Shown here: piece after piece, positions 16,869-25,389 of the stretch
How positions within the stretch are numbered: the first letter of the stretch is position 1
Layout of the letters: each line of letters starts with the position of its first letter
Origin: Helcobacillus massiliensis
GTDB taxonomy: Bacteria > Actinomycetota > Actinomycetes > Actinomycetales > Dermabacteraceae
Length of the DNA: 64,000 bases
Direction: 5' to 3'
Assembly (NCBI RefSeq): GCF_014191425.1
Contig: NZ_JACHWP010000002.1
Location: 62,001-126,000 of the forward strand
Notes under the pieces: model-generated
Told to the model about the DNA's origin: nothing
What the model saw: only the letters and a program-made list of their open reading frames with translations
The model's database searches: none
Program-made: the position numbers and the translations under genes

Positions 16869-16930
16869 CGGGGGAGCTCACGCGATCAGCCCCGGCGCTT
16901 CAGACGCCGCGGACTGGTCGCTTCACCGGA

Positions 16931-18184
16931 TCACTTCACCTCGAACTTCGGCGCGCCGATGCCCGGATCGATCGTCGGGACGTCGCCCGCGGTCGGGCGG
17001 ATGTCGATGTCGAAGATGTCCAGCGGCAGGTACACGGTCGCGCAGGCGTTCGGGATGTCCACCACGCCGGAGAAGCGGCCCTCGATCGGTGCCGCGCCCA
17101 GCAGCAGGTACGCCTGCTCCTTCGACCAGCCGAACGTGGACAGGTACTCGATCGCATGCAGGCACGCCCGCTGGTATGCCAGGTGCGAGTCGAGGTAGCG
17201 CTGCTCGCCGTCAAGGGTGACGGACGTGCCGGAGAAGCTCAGCCACTGGCTGTGCTGAGGCGGAGTGTTGCCCGGCATGAAGATCGCGTTCTCCTTCACG
17301 CCGTACTTCTCCATACCGCCCGGGATCACATCCACGTGCAGGTCGATGAAGCCGCCCATCTCGATGCCGCCGCAGAAGGTGATCTCACCGTCGCCCTGCG
17401 AGAAGTGCAGGTCGCCCACGGAGAAGTTCGCGCCGTCCACGAACACGGGGTAGAACACGCGAGTGCCCTTGGTCAGGTTCTTGATGTCCTGGTTGCCGCC
17501 GTTCTCACGCGGCGGTGCGGTGCGCGCACCCTCGGAGGCGACACGGTCGAACTCCTCGCCCCCGAGGCTGCCGAGGACGGCACCGTTCGGCTCCGGCGGG
17601 AGCGCCAGGGCCGGAACGCGGTTCGGGTCGGTCGCGATGAGGTCGCCCTCGCGCTTGTTCCACTTCTTCAGCAGCTCGGCCGAGGGCGCGGTGCCCATCA
17701 GACCCGGGTGCACAATGCCGGTGAACTTCACGCCCGGCACGTGGCGGGAGGTGCAGGTGCCGCCCTGGAAGTCCCACACGGCCTTGTACGCGTCGGGGAA
17801 CTGGTCGGTGAGGAAGGAGCCGCCGTTCTTCTTCGCGAAGATGCCGGTGTAGCCCCAGCCCTGGCCGGCGAGCGGACCCTCCTCCTGCGGGATCGGGCCC
17901 ACGTCGACGATATCGACGATGAGGAGGTCACCCGGCTTCGCACCCTCGATCCGGAATGGGCCGGACAGGGTGTGCACAGTGTGCAGCGGCGCGGTGGCGA
18001 TGTCCTCAGCGGAGTCGTCGTTCTTGATGTGGCCGTCGAACCACTCGCGGCAGTCCACGCGGAAGGTGTCGCCGGGCTTGACGGTGACCTGCGCGGGGAT
18101 GTCGGGGTGCCAGCGGTTGTGGCCGATCTTCTCCTGCTCGGTGAACTTCTTGGACGAATCGAGGGGGAACAGATTCTTCGGCAT
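16931..18184 (-). CDS. fmdA: Formamidase / acetamidase family protein
   Basis: FmdA hydrolyses formamide (or small amides) to formate and ammonia in the cytoplasm. The 417-residue protein has normal family length. Recognisable blocks are HNRWHPDIP, VDCREWFDGHIKNDDSAEDI, HTLSGPFRIEGAKPGD, FTGIVHPGLMGTAPS and FSQGDGEITFCGGIEMGG. AAGGAAGG precedes the ATG. It follows fmdB by 67 nt on the same strand, the same pairing as in Methylophilus, where FmdB regulates amide use. Confidence 0.92.
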   Translation of the reverse strand: MPKNLFPLDSSKKFTEQEKIGHNRWHPDIPAQVTVKPGDTFRVDCREWFDGHIKNDDSAEDIATAPLHTVHTLSGPFRIEGAKPGDLLIVDIVDVGPIPQEEGPLAGQGWGYTGIFAKKNGGSFLTDQFPDAYKAVWDFQGGTCTSRHVPGVKFTGIVHPGLMGTAPSAELLKKWNKREGDLIATDPNRVPALALPPEPNGAVLGSLGGEEFDRVASEGARTAPPRENGGNQDIKNLTKGTRVFYPVFVDGANFSVGDLHFSQGDGEITFCGGIEMGGFIDLHVDVIPGGMEKYGVKENAIFMPGNTPPQHSQWLSFSGTSVTLDGEQRYLDSHLAYQRACLHAIEYLSTFGWSKEQAYLLLGAAPIEGRFSGVVDIPNACATVYLPLDIFDIDIRPTAGDVPTIDPGIGAPKFEVK

Positions 18185-18251
18185 GGTGGCCTTCCTTTGG
18201 GGAGGGGTTGGAATCCGGAGGGTGGGCCTCAGTGCTGGGGCACGGCCCAGG

Positions 18252-18539
18252 TCACGGCCGGGGCAGCTTCTGGTGCTGCGGGTTCCGAGTGACCGGGGTG
18301 GAGCGCTGAGACGGTCCGCTGGGGACGCTCGAGACCACCTGCGGCTGATGCGCGGTGGCCTGCGTGGAGTCCATCAGCTTCATGCGGGTGGGGTCCGCGG
18401 TGGAGACCGCGGGGGCGCTGATGCGCCGAGTCGCCTCCCCATCGCAGGCCGGACACGCAATCGATCGAGTCTCCGAGCTGATCGGCAGCAGCTTCTCGGT
18501 GAGGTGGCCGCCGTCGCAGCTGAACTCGTACAGGGGCAT
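18252..18539 (-). CDS. fmdB: FmdB-type zinc-ribbon protein
   Basis: A 95-residue protein starting MPLYEFSCDGGH, with CPACDG at residues 29-34. FmdB proteins are putative regulators with a zinc ribbon of two CxxC knuckles. Here the first knuckle reads C-D-G-G-H, so one Cys is missing and His12 may take its place. Residues beyond 45 are a low-complexity Pro/Ser/Gln tail. AAAGGAG precedes the ATG. It is upstream of fmdA in the same operon. Confidence 0.8.
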   Translation of the reverse strand: MPLYEFSCDGGHLTEKLLPISSETRSIACPACDGEATRRISAPAVSTADPTRMKLMDSTQATAHQPQVVSSVPSGPSQRSTPVTRNPQHQKLPRP

Positions 18540-18718
18540 CGATACTCCTTTGTGACGCGCCTTACTGGTGTCGCCACTATCTCGAAGATGTCTGGGCCCT
18601 TCCTGCCGGTTTGCAGCACTCGGCCGTCGCCCCGCCCGGGGCGTGTCCGGGGGAGCAGATTCAGCGCTGGAAATGGGGCTCGGGGCCGGCTGCCTGGCCT
18701 GGTCGCGGGGGCGGGCAG

Positions 18719-18777
18719 ACAGAATTCGACGGATGTTCGCTATTCGCGGCGAATACGGAACATCCGTCGAATTCTGT
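18719..18777. repeat. 59-bp nested perfect palindrome between fmdB and maoC genes
   Basis: Outer arms 18719-18738 and 18758-18777 are perfect 20-bp inverted repeats beginning ACAGAATTCGACGG. Inside, TATTCGC (18741-18747) and GCGAATA (18749-18755) pair again around one base. The arms are about 45% GC, well below the surroundings. It lies 33 nt after the MaoC stop codon and could terminate that operon, although no T run follows. The rest of 18540-18809 shows no gene. Confidence 0.8.
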
Positions 18778-18809
18778 GGCGGGGTGGGCCGGGGACCTGG
18801 CCGACGGGC

Positions 18810-19820
18810 TCAGCCGAACAGCTCCACGGTTCCGGTGAAGTGCAGCTTCGAGGGGCGGTCCGGCTTCGGTGCGCTGAACCCGGTGAATCGGGTGACCCGT
18901 CGGCCGCCCCCGGAAGCGCTCCCGGCCCCGGCGGCGCTCCCGCTCTCGGCCCCACCAGCGTGACCGCGAGCGCCGTACACTCGGCTGCTGTCGTCGTTCT
19001 CGAAGCTGAGCCACACGGTGCCGGGGATGAGCACCGGAGCGGCGAACTCCACGTCCCACTTCAGCGGCACCGACAGGTCCGGCCGGGCCTCCGCGAACGC
19101 ACGCGAGGCCGTGTACATTCCGTGCGCGATCGCCTTCGGGAACCCGAACGCCTTCGCGCTCAGCGCGGACATGTGGATCGGGTTGGCGTCACCGGCGACC
19201 GCGGCGTACCGGCGGCCGGTGTCCCCATTGAGCTTCCAGCGGGCCGACGGCTTCGGCGGCTGGAACTCCTCACGCTTCGCAGCACGGTCCTCGGAACGGG
19301 ACCCGTCGGCCGACGCGCCCTCCTCCTCCTGCAGCGCGGCGATCTTTCGGGCGGTCTCCCCGCGGGCCAGATAGGTGGAGACGTCCGTGGCGACGATCTG
19401 CCCGTCAGCGGACAGGGTCGAGACCGCTTCGAACGTGGCGCCGCGGCGGTGCGGCTGGATGTTCCGCACGCTGCACTCCACATCCACCGTCTCCCCTACG
19501 CGCACCGGGCGATGCTGCAGGATCGAGTTCTTCACGTGCACGAGCCCCAGCAGCGGGAACGGGAACCGCGGATGTGCCATCAGCGACAGCGACACCGGGA
19601 ACGCGAGCACATGCAGAAGGCCCGGGTGGACGTAGTCGGACGCCGCGGCGCCCACCAGGTGGTCGAACCGGGCGGACTGCTCCGCCCCGACTTTCACTCC
19701 CCGGACCCGGTAGCGGCGCTTCGGCAGACTGGTGGCGCGGGGCACCAGCGGTGGGCGGCCGAGCGCGGCCGCCCAGATCGCGGGGAAGCTGGGGACGCTG
19801 GAGAGTTCACGGACGCTCAT
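18810..19820 (-). CDS. MaoC-type (3R)-hydroxyacyl dehydratase, HtdX-like
   Basis: A 336-residue hot-dog-fold protein that hydrates or dehydrates enoyl/3-hydroxyacyl thioesters. The catalytic hydratase 2 motif is seen in YAAVAGDANPIHMS followed by AFGFPKAIAHGMYTA. The N-terminal half is a second, non-catalytic hot-dog domain. A Gly/Ala/Ser-rich insert lies near residue 290. I chose ATG 19820 (MSVRELSSVPSF), four bases after the FabG stop. The order MaoC-FabG-thiolase matches M. tuberculosis Rv0241c (HtdX), Rv0242c (FabG4) and Rv0243 (FadA2). Confidence 0.88.
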   Translation of the reverse strand: MSVRELSSVPSFPAIWAAALGRPPLVPRATSLPKRRYRVRGVKVGAEQSARFDHLVGAAASDYVHPGLLHVLAFPVSLSLMAHPRFPFPLLGLVHVKNSILQHRPVRVGETVDVECSVRNIQPHRRGATFEAVSTLSADGQIVATDVSTYLARGETARKIAALQEEEGASADGSRSEDRAAKREEFQPPKPSARWKLNGDTGRRYAAVAGDANPIHMSALSAKAFGFPKAIAHGMYTASRAFAEARPDLSVPLKWDVEFAAPVLIPGTVWLSFENDDSSRVYGARGHAGGAESGSAAGAGSASGGGRRVTRFTGFSAPKPDRPSKLHFTGTVELFG

Positions 19821-19824
19821 GGGA

Positions 19825-21162
19825 TCACCGTCCCACAAGGTTCTGGCCGCACACCCGCAGCGTCTCCCCGCGGATGCCACCGGCGGCGGGCGAGAGCAGG
19901 AACGCGACCGCCTCGGCCACGTCCTGCGGCAGGCCGCCCTGGTGGAGGGAGTTCAGCAGGCGCGCCACCTCGCGCGTCACCACGGGCATCGTCGCGGTCA
20001 TCTCCGTTTCGATGAACCCGGGCGCGACCGCGTTCGCCGTGCCGCCGGATTCGGCGAGGTCGCCGGCGAGCGCGTCCACGTACGCCATCACACCGGCCTT
20101 GGAGGCGGCGTAGTTGGTCTGGCCGCGGTTGCCGGCGATGCCGGAGGTGGAGGCGATGCCCACGTGGCGGTAGTCGGCGCCGAGCGCATCCTCATCCCGC
20201 AGGGCGCGGGTGATCGCCAGCTGCGAGCGGAGGTTCACGGCGATGACGGCCTCCCAGCGGTCCTGCGTCATGTTCGCGAACAGTTTGTCGCGGGTGATGC
20301 CGGCGTTGTGGACCACTCCGTCGATCGGGCTCCCGTCGGCCGCGGCGATGAGGGCGGCGGTCGTGCGCTCCTGAGTGACGTCCGCGAGGACGGGGCGACC
20401 ACCGAGTTCGGTGGCGAGGCGGGAGAGCTCGGTGCCGGCGTTCATCATGTCGACCAGGATGAGGTCGGCGCCGTCGGCGGCGAGGGTGCGGGCGATCGCT
20501 TCGCCGATGCCGCGGGCGGCGCCGGTGACCACGATGGTGCGGCCGGCCAGCGGCTGATTCCAGTCGGCGGGGGCGGTGCCGGTGTCGGCATCGATCCGCA
20601 GCAGCTGCCCGTCCACGAAAGCGGAGCGGGCCGAGAGGAAGAACCGCAGGGCGTGCTCCACGCTGACGGCGCTGAGCGGGAACTCGGGCGCGACCTGGAT
20701 GCCGTTGGCGGTGGCGCCGCGGCGCACCTCGTGACCGAGCGAGCGCAGCAGGCCCTCGACGGCGCCCCGGGCGGAGTCGACCACGGGATCGGCGCCGTCG
20801 GGGGTGCGGGAGACGGTGATGATGCGGCCGCCGGGCTGCAGCTTCTTCACGGCGGCGCGGGCCTGCTGGATGAGGCCCGCGATGTCCTCGGGGCGGCGCA
20901 GGTCGTCGAGGACGAGCAGGAGGGAGCCGACGCTGCCGGTGTCGTCGGCGCGGCGGCGCACATCCGCGCCCCAGTCGAGCAGGCGGGCGGCGATGTCGTC
21001 AGCGCCGGTCGAGTCGCCGAGGACGACGGCGGGGCTGAGGACGAGCTCGTCGCGGTCTGCGCGGCGGGGCAGGTGGGCGGGCCTGGGCAGGCCGAGCTGC
21101 TTCGCCAGCAGACCGCCGACGGGGCTCTTCACGAACGAGCCGTACAGGTTGGGGGCGGCCAT
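19825..21162 (-). CDS. High-molecular-weight 3-oxoacyl reductase, FabG4-like
   Basis: A 445-residue NAD(P)-dependent short-chain reductase. The C-terminal half is a complete SDR: TGAARGIGEA for cofactor binding, VHNAGIT, and the catalytic Ser and Tyr-x3-Lys in TSGIAGNRGQTNYAASKAG. The N-terminal half is a degenerate second Rossmann domain, as in mycobacterial FabG4, which reduces 3-oxoacyl-CoA. ATG 21162 overlaps the thiolase stop by one base (TGATG), and the product starts MAAPNLYGSFVKSP. An ATG at 21654 lies inside the thiolase gene in another frame and was rejected. Confidence 0.92.
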   Translation of the reverse strand: MAAPNLYGSFVKSPVGGLLAKQLGLPRPAHLPRRADRDELVLSPAVVLGDSTGADDIAARLLDWGADVRRRADDTGSVGSLLLVLDDLRRPEDIAGLIQQARAAVKKLQPGGRIITVSRTPDGADPVVDSARGAVEGLLRSLGHEVRRGATANGIQVAPEFPLSAVSVEHALRFFLSARSAFVDGQLLRIDADTGTAPADWNQPLAGRTIVVTGAARGIGEAIARTLAADGADLILVDMMNAGTELSRLATELGGRPVLADVTQERTTAALIAAADGSPIDGVVHNAGITRDKLFANMTQDRWEAVIAVNLRSQLAITRALRDEDALGADYRHVGIASTSGIAGNRGQTNYAASKAGVMAYVDALAGDLAESGGTANAVAPGFIETEMTATMPVVTREVARLLNSLHQGGLPQDVAEAVAFLLSPAAGGIRGETLRVCGQNLVGR

Positions 21163-22487
21163 CACTTGTCCTCCTGTCCGACGGGCTCGGCCTGCAGCAG
21201 GCACACCACGCCCTGCCCGGAGGCGGCGCACACGCTGATGACGCCGCGCTGGGTGCGGCCGGTGTCGTCCGCTGCGGTGCGGAGCATGGTGGCCAGCGAC
21301 GCGACGATGCGGCCGCCTGTGGCGGCGAAAGGGTGCCCGGCGGCCAGCGACGAGCCCTTCACGTTGAGCTTCTCGCGCGGGACCGTGCCGAGCACGTCGT
21401 CGAAGCCGAGGCGGTCCACCATGTACTCGCGCGACTCCCATGCCTTCAGGGTGGACAGGACGGTGCCGGCGAACGCCTCGTGGATCTCGAAGAAGTCGAT
21501 GTCGTCGATGGTGAGGCCGTTGTCGGCGAGCAGTCGCGGCATCGCCTCCACCGGGGCCATGAGGAGGCCCTCGTCGCCGTGGACGTAGTCGGTGGCGGCG
21601 GCGCGGAAGTCGACGACCTCCGCGAGCGGGGTCAGGCCCCTGGCGGCGGCCCATTCCTCGGTGCCGACGAGGACCGCGGAGGCGCCGTCGGACAGGCCCG
21701 TGGAGTTGCCGGCCGTCATGGTGGCCTGCTCCTTGCCGAAGACGGTCTTCAGCCCGGCGAGCTTCTCCACGGTGGTGTCGGGGCGGAGGAATTCGTCCCG
21801 GCCGCAGCCGCGGTAGCCGGTCATGAGGGTGTCGAAGAAGCCCTCCTCGTAAGCGGCGGCGAGGTTCCTGTGGCTGGCCGCGGCGAGCTCATCCTGCTCC
21901 TCGCGGGTGATGCCCCATTCGCGGGTGGTGATCGCCTGGTGCTCACCCATGGACAGGCCCGTGCGCGGCTCACTATTGCGCGGGGCGAGGGGGGCGAAGT
22001 CTGACGGGCGCAGGGAGCCCACGAGGCTGAGGCGCTGGCCTGCCGTCTTCGCGCGGGAGAGGGTGTGGAGCTTGCGGCGCAGGGAGTCGGACACTTCGAT
22101 GGGGGCATCGGAGGCGGAGTCGACGCCGCCGGCGATGCCGGAGTCGATCTGGCCGAGACGGATCTTCGCGGTGACGAAGTTGAGGGTCTCGAGGCCCGTG
22201 GCGCAGGCCTTCTGCATGTCGATCGCCGGGGTGTGGGGGTCCAGTGCGGTGCCGAGGACGCTTTCGCGGGTGAGGTTGAAGTCCGCTGCTCGTTTGAGGA
22301 CGGCGCCGCCGGCGACTTCGCCGATGCGTTCGTTCTGGAGGGAGTACCGGGCGATGAGGCCGTCGAGGGCGGCGGTCATCATGTCGCGGTTGGAGACGCC
22401 GCGGTAGGCGCCACCGATCTTGCCGAAGGGGATGCGGTTGCCGCCGAGGACGTGCACGCGGCGCGGGGCGTTCTGAGGAGCTGTCAC
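21162..22487 (-). CDS. Acetyl-CoA C-acyltransferase (thiolase), FadA2-like
   Basis: This thiolase cleaves 3-oxoacyl-CoA to acetyl-CoA and a shortened acyl-CoA, the last step of beta-oxidation. The 441-residue protein has the nucleophile Cys95 in MQKACATGLE, the EIHEAFAG motif, GHPFAATGGR and the second catalytic Cys in VCAASGQG. It starts with GTG at 22487, preceded by AGAGGT. It is first in the thiolase-FabG-MaoC operon and diverges from the TetR gene across a 47-bp region with a clear palindrome. Confidence 0.93.
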   Translation of the reverse strand: MTAPQNAPRRVHVLGGNRIPFGKIGGAYRGVSNRDMMTAALDGLIARYSLQNERIGEVAGGAVLKRAADFNLTRESVLGTALDPHTPAIDMQKACATGLETLNFVTAKIRLGQIDSGIAGGVDSASDAPIEVSDSLRRKLHTLSRAKTAGQRLSLVGSLRPSDFAPLAPRNSEPRTGLSMGEHQAITTREWGITREEQDELAAASHRNLAAAYEEGFFDTLMTGYRGCGRDEFLRPDTTVEKLAGLKTVFGKEQATMTAGNSTGLSDGASAVLVGTEEWAAARGLTPLAEVVDFRAAATDYVHGDEGLLMAPVEAMPRLLADNGLTIDDIDFFEIHEAFAGTVLSTLKAWESREYMVDRLGFDDVLGTVPREKLNVKGSSLAAGHPFAATGGRIVASLATMLRTAADDTGRTQRGVISVCAASGQGVVCLLQAEPVGQEDK

Positions 22488-22503
22488 AATGACCTCTTTA
22501 CAT

Positions 22504-22518
22504 AGTACTGCCAGTACT
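22504..22518. promoter_or_regulatory. TetR-type operator between the thiolase and regulator genes
   Basis: AGTACTG-C-CAGTACT is a perfect 7-bp inverted repeat centred at 22511. It lies between possible -10 elements on both strands: TACTAT-like toward the thiolase and TACTCT (22522-22527) toward the regulator. Binding by the adjacent TetR protein would block both directions. Confidence 0.7.
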
Positions 22519-22534
22519 TGATACTCTAGGTTTC

Positions 22535-23152
22535 GTGAACACGAACGCGCAAGCCCCTCAGCCCGACGGCCGCTCCACCCGGTGGGCCCGCCACCGCGAA
22601 CAGCGCCGCTCCGAGCTGCTGGCAGTCGCCCGCACCGAGATCCATCGCCAGGGCCCCTCCCTCACCATGGAGGACATCGCCGTCGCCTCTGGAACCTCGA
22701 AGTCCATCGTCTACCGCTACTTCAAGGACAAGGCCGAACTGCAGCGCGCCCTCGGCGTGCAGATCCTCAACGAGATGGTCCAGCAGCTCACCCGCGTCCT
22801 GCGCGCCACGAACGATGAGCACCCGTCGGCCGAGACCTCCATCCGCGCCATGACCACCTCGTTCGTGCACACCGCCGCCACCTCCCGCAACCTCTACGAG
22901 TTCGTGGTGCAGCCCAGTGCCGGGCTCAACCACTTCCTCACCTCTGTGGGCCGCCTCGTAGCCGCCTCCCTTCCCCAGTCGATCGACGCCCAGGCCCGCA
23001 CCCTGTGGGCCAGCGGCGCCGTCAGCTTCGTCCAGGGCGTCACCAGCCAGTGGATCCGCGCCCGCGAGGGCGATGCCCTGTTCGAGAAGACCCCCGATGA
23101 CATCGCCGACCACCTCGTGACGTGGCTGCTCGCCGGCCCGCCCACCGAGTGA
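22535..23152 (+). CDS. TetR-family transcriptional regulator of fatty-acid degradation genes
   Basis: A 205-residue TetR-type repressor. The DNA-binding domain spans about residues 25-70, with LTMEDIAVASGTSKSIVYRYFKDKAEL as the helix-turn-helix. The C-terminal part would bind an acyl-CoA-type ligand by analogy with FadR-like TetR proteins, but that is inference. It starts with GTG at 22535, seven bases after TACTCT and without a ribosome-binding site, so it is probably leaderless and autoregulated through the palindrome upstream. The acyl-CoA oxidase-like gene follows 24 nt downstream. Confidence 0.85.
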   Translation: MNTNAQAPQPDGRSTRWARHREQRRSELLAVARTEIHRQGPSLTMEDIAVASGTSKSIVYRYFKDKAELQRALGVQILNEMVQQLTRVLRATNDEHPSAETSIRAMTTSFVHTAATSRNLYEFVVQPSAGLNHFLTSVGRLVAASLPQSIDAQARTLWASGAVSFVQGVTSQWIRAREGDALFEKTPDDIADHLVTWLLAGPPTE

Positions 23153-23176
23153 CACACACGCACTGAAAGGACCGCC

Positions 23177-25270
23177 ATGCCGATCACCGACAGCATCAGG
23201 GCGCTCACCGCTGAGCAACCCGAGACCACCGCCCCCGTCGCCCCTCCCTACAGCGACGAACCGCTGCAGGTGGACGTCCCCCTGCTCACCGACCTCCTGC
23301 TCGGCACCTACGCCGACTCGCGCCGCCTCGCCCGCGAGCGCATGAAGGACGAGCGCCTCCACGACCACCTCGACCAGACCGTCGCCCAGCACCGCGAGCG
23401 CGTCCTTGAGCAGCTGCACCTCATGGCGGAGATGGGGGTCGCAGACAACATGGTCCCCACCACCCTCGGCGGCCCCAACAAGCAGGGGGACAACGTCGCC
23501 CAGTTCGAGGAGATCGTGGTCGCCTCCCCGTCCCTGCAGATCAAGTCCGGTGTGCAGTTCGGCCTGTTCACCTCCGCCATCGTTCAGCTCGGCAGCGAAG
23601 AGCACCATCGCCGCTGGGTGCCGGACGCCATGGCGATGCGCCTGCCCGGCGCGTTCGCCATGACCGAGATCGGCCACGGCTCCAACGTCCAGGCCCTCGC
23701 CACCACCGCCACGTTCGATCCCGAGACCGACGAGTTCGTCATCAACACCCCGTTCCGGGCCGCGTGGAAGGACTACCTCGGCAACGCCGCCTGCCACGCC
23801 CGCGCCGCCACCGTGTTCGCCCGCCTCATCACCCGCGGCGTGGACCACGGGGTGCACTGCTTCTTCGTGCCCGTGCGGGACGAGAACGGCGAGCTGCTGC
23901 CCGGCATCCGGTCCGAGGACGATGGCCCGAAGGGCGGCCTCAACGGCATCGACAACGGCCGATTTGCGTTCGAGAACGTCCGCATCCCCCGCACCAACCT
24001 GCTGAACCGCTACGGCGATGTGGACGCCGACGGGGTCTACACCTCCCCCATCGAATCCCCCGGACGCCGATTCTTCACCATGCTCGGCACCCTCGTGCAG
24101 GGCCGCGTGTCACTGGACGGCTCCGCTCTGCGCGCCACCCAGCTGGCGCTGGCCATCGCCATCACCTACGCCTCGCAGCGCCGCCAGTTCACCTCCGCGG
24201 ACCCCAACCGCGAGACGGTGCTGATGGACTACCAGTCCCACCTCAACCGACTGCTGCCGGCGCTGGCGGAGACCTACGCCGGGCAGTTCGCGCACGACGA
24301 GCTGCTGCGCGCCTACGACGACGTGTTCTCCGGCGAGGGAGACACTCCCGAGGCCCGCGAGGACCTCGAGACCCTCGCCGCCACGCTGAAGCCGACGTCG
24401 ACCCGGCTCGCTCTGGACACCATCCAGGAATGCCGCGAAGCGTGCGGCGGTCAGGGGTTCCTGGCGGAGAACCGCCTCGTCGGCCTGCACGCCGACCTCG
24501 ACGTCTACGCCACCTTCGAAGGCGACAACACGGTGCTGCTGCAGCTGGTCGCGAAGCGTCTGCTCGCTGACTACTCCTCGGAGATGAAGAGCATCGACCG
24601 CGCCGGCATCGGCCGGTTCATCGCCGGTCGCGCCGAAGCCCTCTCCAAGCGCCACACCCCGTGGAACCGCCTGGTGCAGACCGCGCTGGACGCCGGCAGT
24701 GCGAAGCGCGCCGCCCTGTCGATGCGCGACCCCCAGTTCCAGGAGTCGATGCTGGCGGCCCGCGCGAAGTCCACCGTGGAGGAGGTGGCGCTGGCGCTGC
24801 GTCCCGCCGCGAAGATGAGCCCGCAGGAGGCGGCCGCCCTGGTGAACCGCCACCAGGTGGAGATGCTGGAGGCGGCGAAGGCGCACGCGGACCTGGTGCG
24901 CTGGACCGCGTTCACCACCGCCATCAACGACATCGAGGACCAGCAGACCCAGCACGTCATGTTCCGCCTGCGGGACTTGTTCGCCCTCACCCGCATCGAA
25001 GCGAACCTGTCGTGGTACCTGCTGAACGGGCATATCTCCCTGCAGCGCGGCCGCACCCTGCGCGGGTACATCAACCGCCTGCTGTGGAAGCTGCGCCCGG
25101 TGGCGCTGGACCTCGTGGCGGCGTTCGATCTGGCGCCCGAGCATGTGCGCGCCCCGATCGCGCTCGGCGCGGAGCGGGAGCGCCAGGATGAGGCGGAGGA
25201 GCACTACCGACAGCAGCGCGCCAGCCGGAACGCACCGGTGAGCGAGAAGTCCCTGCACCAGGCGCGCTGA
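23177..25270 (+). CDS. Acyl-CoA oxidase-like (ACOX-type) flavoprotein
   Basis: A 697-residue FAD enzyme oxidising acyl-CoA to enoyl-CoA. It is much longer than ordinary acyl-CoA dehydrogenases (380-610) and matches the peroxisomal acyl-CoA oxidase layout: [85 protein letters not shown], then the catalytic Glu in [14 protein letters not shown]-terminal helical domain of about 200 residues follows. If it is an oxidase, electrons go to O2 and form H2O2. AAAGGA precedes the ATG. It forms an operon with tetR and supplies the first step for the divergent genes. Confidence 0.88.
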   Translation: MPITDSIRALTAEQPETTAPVAPPYSDEPLQVDVPLLTDLLLGTYADSRRLARERMKDERLHDHLDQTVAQHRERVLEQLHLMAEMGVADNMVPTTLGGPNKQGDNVAQFEEIVVASPSLQIKSGVQFGLFTSAIVQLGSEEHHRRWVPDAMAMRLPGAFAMTEIGHGSNVQALATTATFDPETDEFVINTPFRAAWKDYLGNAACHARAATVFARLITRGVDHGVHCFFVPVRDENGELLPGIRSEDDGPKGGLNGIDNGRFAFENVRIPRTNLLNRYGDVDADGVYTSPIESPGRRFFTMLGTLVQGRVSLDGSALRATQLALAIAITYASQRRQFTSADPNRETVLMDYQSHLNRLLPALAETYAGQFAHDELLRAYDDVFSGEGDTPEAREDLETLAATLKPTSTRLALDTIQECREACGGQGFLAENRLVGLHADLDVYATFEGDNTVLLQLVAKRLLADYSSEMKSIDRAGIGRFIAGRAEALSKRHTPWNRLVQTALDAGSAKRAALSMRDPQFQESMLAARAKSTVEEVALALRPAAKMSPQEAAALVNRHQVEMLEAAKAHADLVRWTAFTTAINDIEDQQTQHVMFRLRDLFALTRIEANLSWYLLNGHISLQRGRTLRGYINRLLWKLRPVALDLVAAFDLAPEHVRAPIALGAERERQDEAEEHYRQQRASRNAPVSEKSLHQAR

Positions 25271-25273
25271 AGC

Positions 25274-25300
25274 GCCCCGCACCCGAGGGCTCGGCGGGGC
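25274..25300 (+). terminator. Hairpin after the acyl-CoA oxidase-like gene
   Basis: GCCCCGC (25274-25280) pairs with GCGGGGC (25294-25300), starting three bases after the stop codon. No T run follows. It is probably a first, weak terminator ahead of the stronger one at 25319. Confidence 0.45.
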
Positions 25301-25318
25301 TGCGCCCATGGGTAGGAT

Positions 25319-25358
25319 GGGGCTGGGTCGGCTGCGGGCCGCACCCAGCCCCGTTTTC
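25319..25358 (+). terminator. Intrinsic terminator (or attenuator) in front of purL
   Basis: GGGGCTGGGT (25319-25328) pairs perfectly with ACCCAGCCCC (25343-25352) and is followed by GTTTTCT. TAGGAT at 25312-25317, which fits the -10 pattern, lies immediately before it. The hairpin is therefore either the end of the upstream transcript or part of the purL leader. Only 30 nt separate it from the purL ribosome-binding region. Confidence 0.75.
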
Positions 25359-25389
25359 TATGCGCTCGAGCCAAAGGACACTTCCGTCA

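Noticed and set aside
23177-25270. Ordinary acyl-CoA dehydrogenase (FadE5)
   Set aside because: Length and motifs ([24 protein letters not shown]) fit the acyl-CoA oxidase branch better than the dehydrogenases, although activity is untested.
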